This document shows positions 60,362 through 64,000 of a DNA stretch of 64,000 bases, one piece after another; position 1 is the first letter of the stretch; each line of letters starts with the position of its first letter. The position numbers were made by a program, and so were the translations under genes. Below the pieces are notes generated by a model. It saw only the letters and a list, made by a program, of their open reading frames with translations. It had not been told where the DNA came from and searched no databases. Origin of the DNA: UMGS692 sp963653425 (GTDB lineage Bacteria > Bacillota > Clostridia > Christensenellales > CAG-314); assembly GCA_963653425.1 (NCBI GenBank), contig CAVJWC010000001.1, positions 62,001 through 126,000 of the forward strand. The letters are read 5' to 3'.

Positions 60362-62755
60362 ATGAAAGCTTCTTTGAATTGGTTAAAAGAATTCGTTGAT
60401 ATTGACGTTGACGTCAATACTTTGTGCGAAAAACTCGTTGCCATAGGTTTCGAGGTGGAAGAACTTATAGATCTTTCGGCTTCCTTTTCGGGCGTAGTCG
60501 TAGGTAAACTTCTTTCCGTCGAGCAACACCCCAACGCGGACAAACTTAAAGTCTGTCAGGTCGACGTAGGCGACAGAACGGTTCAGATAGTCACCAACGC
60601 AAAACACCTTCAGGCGGGAGACAAAGTACCCGTTTCTCTGGACGGAGCCGTTCTTCACGACGGAACTCACATTAAACCGGGCGAACTCAGAGGCGTAAAG
60701 AGCGAAGGTATGTTCTGCGGAGGAGAAGAACTCGGCGCGGACGACAGTATCTACCCGGGAGCTTCGGGCGACAGCGTTCTCGTTCTCGATCCGAATGAAA
60801 CGGTAGGCGCGTCCATGACGGACGTTCTCGGTTTCAACGATTACGTTCTCGACGTAGGCGTAACCCCCAACAGACCCGACTGCAACAGTATCTGGGGAAT
60901 AGCCCGCGAAGTCGCGGTTGCTTTGGGAAAACCCTGCCGTGTTCCCGATATATCTTTCACCGAAACGCAGGGAACGTCGGTTTACGATTACGTTCAGGCA
61001 AAAGTTGTCGATACCGACCTGTGCCCCAACTACAATATGCAGGCTGCCTACGACATTAAAATAGAAAAATCGCCTCTCTGGATGACGAGAAGACTTAAAA
61101 CCGTCGGCATAAGAGGTATAAACAATATAGTCGATATAACCAATTACGTACTTACCGAAATCGGACAACCTCTTCACGCTTTCGATCAGACGGATATAAA
61201 CGACAAGACCATAATCGTAAGAAGAGCCGTAAAGGGAGAAAAACTTCGTCTTCTCGACGGAAAAGAATACGAACTCGGCGAAAACGCTCTCGTTATAGCC
61301 GACGCAAATAAACCCGTGGGACTTGCGGGTATTATGGGCGGAGGAGACTCGGGAATCAAAGATGACACGAGCGCGGTGGTATTCGAAAGCGCGGTTTTCG
61401 CCAAGGAAAGTATAAGAAAGACAAGCAGAGCTTTGGGCGTAAGATCGGACAGCTCGGCAAGATTCGAAAAGGGCGTGGAGCAGTTCACCGCAGACTTCGC
61501 TTTGTCGAGAGCTTTGCACCTCGTGGAACAGCTTAACGCAGGCAAAGTCGTTTCGGGCAGAATAGCTTTGGGTAACCAGAAAAACAAACACACGGTAGTT
61601 TTCCCGTTTTCGAGAATCAAATGGCTTCTCGGCATAACCGTTCCCGAAGAGAAAGTTACCGAAATTCTCAATAACCTCGGCGTTAAAACGACGATAGAAA
61701 CCTTCGACGGCGGAGAAAAGATAGTTAACTGTCTTATTCCCGAATACAGAGACGACCTCGAAGCAGACTGCGACATTATCGAAGAGATTATAAGAGTTTA
61801 CGGTTACGATAAGATAGTTCCGACTCTTCTCGACAACGCAAGCGTCACCAAGGGCGGAAAAACTCAGGAACAGAAGAACGAAGACAATATGAAGAACATT
61901 CTCGTCGGAAGAGGTTATAACGAAATAACCACCTATCCTTTCGGCGGAAGATCGATGTACGATAAGATAGGCGTGGATCCCGATAAGGAAAACGCCATAA
62001 GAGTAAGAAACCCCCTTGGCGAAGAGTTTTCCATTATGAGAACTACTCTCGTTCCCAATATGCTTGGAATAATCGAATCCAACCTCAATAAGAAGAATTC
62101 CGCGCTTCGTCTTTTCGAGTACGGAAAGAGATATATCGCAAAGAGCGTTCCTTTAACCGACGAACTTCCCGAAGAAATCAGAACGCTTTGTTTAGGCGCA
62201 AGCGGTTGCGATTTCTTCGAACTTTCCCGTACCGTAAAACACCTTATGGGCTTCTTTAACGTTCCTTACGAAATGCAGAGAAGCACCGTTTCGTATATGC
62301 ACCCGGGAGTATCCGCGGATATAATAGTAAACGGAAAGGTTATAGGTTATTTCGGAAAGGTACATCCGGTTGTAAAAGAAGCTTTCGGATTTACCGAAGA
62401 CGTTTTCGTAGGCGAGATAAACTTCGACGCCGTTCAGGCTGACACCGTAGTTTACGAAAAATACCGTAATTTCGGCAGATACCCGACGAGTACGAGAGAC
62501 CTTGCTATTCTCGTGGACGGCGCGGTTCTTGCGGGCGATATAGAAAAGACCATAAAGGACGTTTCCGAACTTATTACGGACGTAAAACTTTTCGACGTAT
62601 ACAGAAGTCCCATTCTCGGAACGAAGAAGAGTCTTGCTTTCTCGGTAACTTTCGGTTCGCTCGAAAGAACTCTCCGCGACGACGAAATAGAACTTATAGT
62701 AAAGGCAATTCTTGCTACGCTTGAAGGCAAATTCGATGCTAAACTCAGAAGCTGA
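60362..62755 (+). CDS. pheT: Phenylalanyl-tRNA synthetase beta subunit
   Basis: 797-residue subunit forming the alpha2-beta2 enzyme with PheS. It has a tRNA-binding domain (residues 38-150), B3/B4 editing domain near 210-390 (TNYVLTEIGQPLHAFDQTDI), B5 domain near 405-480, catalytic-like domain (SIMRTTLVPNMLG) and C-terminal anticodon-binding FDX-ACB domain (RYPTSTRDLAILVD). An AAGGAGG site precedes it. It overlaps the U32 gene by 20 bp. Confidence 0.97.
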   Translation: MKASLNWLKEFVDIDVDVNTLCEKLVAIGFEVEELIDLSASFSGVVVGKLLSVEQHPNADKLKVCQVDVGDRTVQIVTNAKHLQAGDKVPVSLDGAVLHDGTHIKPGELRGVKSEGMFCGGEELGADDSIYPGASGDSVLVLDPNETVGASMTDVLGFNDYVLDVGVTPNRPDCNSIWGIAREVAVALGKPCRVPDISFTETQGTSVYDYVQAKVVDTDLCPNYNMQAAYDIKIEKSPLWMTRRLKTVGIRGINNIVDITNYVLTEIGQPLHAFDQTDINDKTIIVRRAVKGEKLRLLDGKEYELGENALVIADANKPVGLAGIMGGGDSGIKDDTSAVVFESAVFAKESIRKTSRALGVRSDSSARFEKGVEQFTADFALSRALHLVEQLNAGKVVSGRIALGNQKNKHTVVFPFSRIKWLLGITVPEEKVTEILNNLGVKTTIETFDGGEKIVNCLIPEYRDDLEADCDIIEEIIRVYGYDKIVPTLLDNASVTKGGKTQEQKNEDNMKNILVGRGYNEITTYPFGGRSMYDKIGVDPDKENAIRVRNPLGEEFSIMRTTLVPNMLGIIESNLNKKNSALRLFEYGKRYIAKSVPLTDELPEEIRTLCLGASGCDFFELSRTVKHLMGFFNVPYEMQRSTVSYMHPGVSADIIVNGKVIGYFGKVHPVVKEAFGFTEDVFVGEINFDAVQADTVVYEKYRNFGRYPTSTRDLAILVDGAVLAGDIEKTIKDVSELITDVKLFDVYRSPILGTKKSLAFSVTFGSLERTLRDDEIELIVKAILATLEGKFDAKLRS

Positions 62756-64000
62756 TAAAACCCGTCCCGTTATTCTCGCGCCTGCAGGCACTCCCGAATC
62801 TCTTAAAGCCGCGGTCGCCAACGGAGCCGACGCCGTCTATCTCGGCGTTCAGGATTTCAACGCCCGCATGAAAGCGGGAAATTTCACAACAGAAACTTTG
62901 TCCGAATGGGTGAGCTATGCTCACCTTTTCGGCGTTAAAGTTTACGTTACGTTGAATACGCTTATAAAAGAAAAAGAGTTCAGAAGAGCCTGTGAAACCG
63001 CGGTTGCGGTTTACAAGGCGGGAGCGGACGGACTTATTCTTACGGATATAGGACTTGCGCGTTTTTGCAGTGAAAATCTTCCGGATATAGAGCTTTACGC
63101 AAGCACTCAGCTCAGTATAGCCAACGTTTACGGAGCTTTAACCGCAAAGGAAACGGGCTTCACGGGCGTTGTGTGCGCGAGAGAGTGTCGTCTTGAAGAC
63201 GTTAAGGACGTTTCTTCCGTCCTTGCGTCGGAAGTCTTTATTCAGGGCGCTATGTGCGTGTGCGTTTCGGGACAGTGTTATATGTCGTCCATGGCTGACG
63301 GCAACAGCGGAAACCGAGGAAGATGCGCTCAGCCCTGCAGAAAACAGTATTCGGCTTATTACGGAGGAGAACCCGTTAAAAAGGGTTACCTTCTTTCAAT
63401 GAAAGATTTATGCGCAACTCAGACCATGCAGGAATTCGTTCAGGCAGGCGCAAGGACTTTCAAAATCGAAGGAAGAAACCGTCGTCCCGAATACGTGGCT
63501 CAGGCAAGTAAAACTTACCGCCGTCTCGTCGATTCGGGTTACGTTCAGGATAAGAAAGACCTCAGTGACCTTAAAAAGATGTTCAACAGAGGCGACTATA
63601 CGAAGGGTTACGCTTTCGAAGAAAACAATCCTTCGCTGATGTCGATAAACGTACAGGGGCATATAGGAACCATGGCGGGACAGATTCTCGCCGTCTACCG
63701 CGTAGGCAGTCAGATCAAGGTAACGCTTACTCAGCCCTTCGTAAGGGGGGACGCTTTCAAGATATTCGACAGAACGGGTAAGGAGATAGGCAGTGCGGTC
63801 GCTTTGGGCGATTCCAAAGGACAAAAGAACGGTATTCTTTTCTATAAAGGAAAACCGACTCCGGGCGACTTTCTTGCCGTTACTACCGATAAAACGCTTC
63901 TTGAGCGAACTAAACTCGAAGCTTTTCTCGACGTTAAAATGAACTTCTCGGCAAGACTTGGCGAAAAAGCAAGTCTTACGCTTTTCTGTAAAGGCAGAAG
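62736..64000 (+). CDS. U32 peptidase-family protein (3' partial)
   Basis: The ATG at 62736 lies within the end of pheT. 421 residues are visible before the window ends. It starts MLNSEADKTRPVILAPAG, and residues near 165-190 (EVFIQGAMCVCVSGQCYMSS) match the U32 signature exactly; RCAQPCRKQY (about 200) gives Fe-S-type cysteines. Members act in tRNA/rRNA hydroxylation (RlhA, TrhP) rather than proteolysis, so a role in RNA modification is likely. The C-terminal DUF3656 domain, if present, lies beyond the window. Confidence 0.93.
   Translation, partial: MLNSEADKTRPVILAPAGTPESLKAAVANGADAVYLGVQDFNARMKAGNFTTETLSEWVSYAHLFGVKVYVTLNTLIKEKEFRRACETAVAVYKAGADGLILTDIGLARFCSENLPDIELYASTQLSIANVYGALTAKETGFTGVVCARECRLEDVKDVSSVLASEVFIQGAMCVCVSGQCYMSSMADGNSGNRGRCAQPCRKQYSAYYGGEPVKKGYLLSMKDLCATQTMQEFVQAGARTFKIEGRNRRPEYVAQASKTYRRLVDSGYVQDKKDLSDLKKMFNRGDYTKGYAFEENNPSLMSINVQGHIGTMAGQILAVYRVGSQIKVTLTQPFVRGDAFKIFDRTGKEIGSAVALGDSKGQKNGILFYKGKPTPGDFLAVTTDKTLLERTKLEAFLDVKMNFSARLGEKASLTLFCKGR

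Overview
The window looks like a chromosomal segment of an anaerobic, endospore-forming member of the Bacillota (Clostridia class). Supporting markers are spo0A, the spoIIAA-spoIIAB-sigF operon, spoVAC-spoVAD-spoVAE, spoIVB, a two-cluster ferredoxin, the yaaO-tmk-holB-ricT synteny block and Gram-positive consensus promoters with 17-bp spacers. The genus cannot be told from the sequence. No phage, IS element, rRNA or CRISPR array was seen. Most of the region is ordinary chromosome.

Layout. 0-5.4 kb: the 3' part of rho, a leader-controlled gene for a heptad-repeat protein, a degenerate RNA methyltransferase paralogue and a PfkB kinase. 5.4-10.1 kb (minus strand): lexA, hflX with a tyrosine recombinase, and spo0A. 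10.5-24.7 kb: glmM-glmS, two divergent MATE pumps, a phosphohexomutase, and a tightly packed lysC-permease-yaaO-tmk-holB-ricT operon. 25-38.8 kb: ferredoxin, paired membrane proteins, two FAD proteins, threonine catabolism (tdh-kbl), an MFS carrier, peptidase T, an esterase, an FMN-binding-like lipoprotein and spoIVB. 39-46.5 kb: a tetR-DUF1893-cysteine hydrolase operon divergent from degV, a membrane-anchored XRE regulator, and two lipoproteins including a phosphatase. 46.7-51.8 kb: tRNA-Leu(AAG), a GNAT protein, spoIIA and spoVA. 52.3-58.5 kb: a 2078-residue subtilase lipoprotein with BspA-type leucine-rich repeats. 59.3-64 kb: pheS-pheT and a U32 peptidase-family gene cut by the window end.

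How the genes work together. Peptidoglycan precursor supply (glmM, glmS, pgcA), amino-acid use (tdh/kbl, pepT, the secreted subtilase) and the sporulation chain (Spo0A, then SigF, then SpoIVB and SpoVA) are the clearest themes. Perfect Spo0A-box matches lie between spo0A and glmM. SigG-like promoter matches precede spoIVB and the spoVA genes.

Less expected observations: a long structured leader upstream of the heptad-repeat gene; a TrmA-family protein that keeps TRAM and Fe-S features but has lost SAM and catalytic motifs; a Spo0A receiver with an altered acidic pocket; and intergenic spacers built repeatedly from 26-32 bp degenerate tandem repeats, several spanning the stop codon of the upstream gene.
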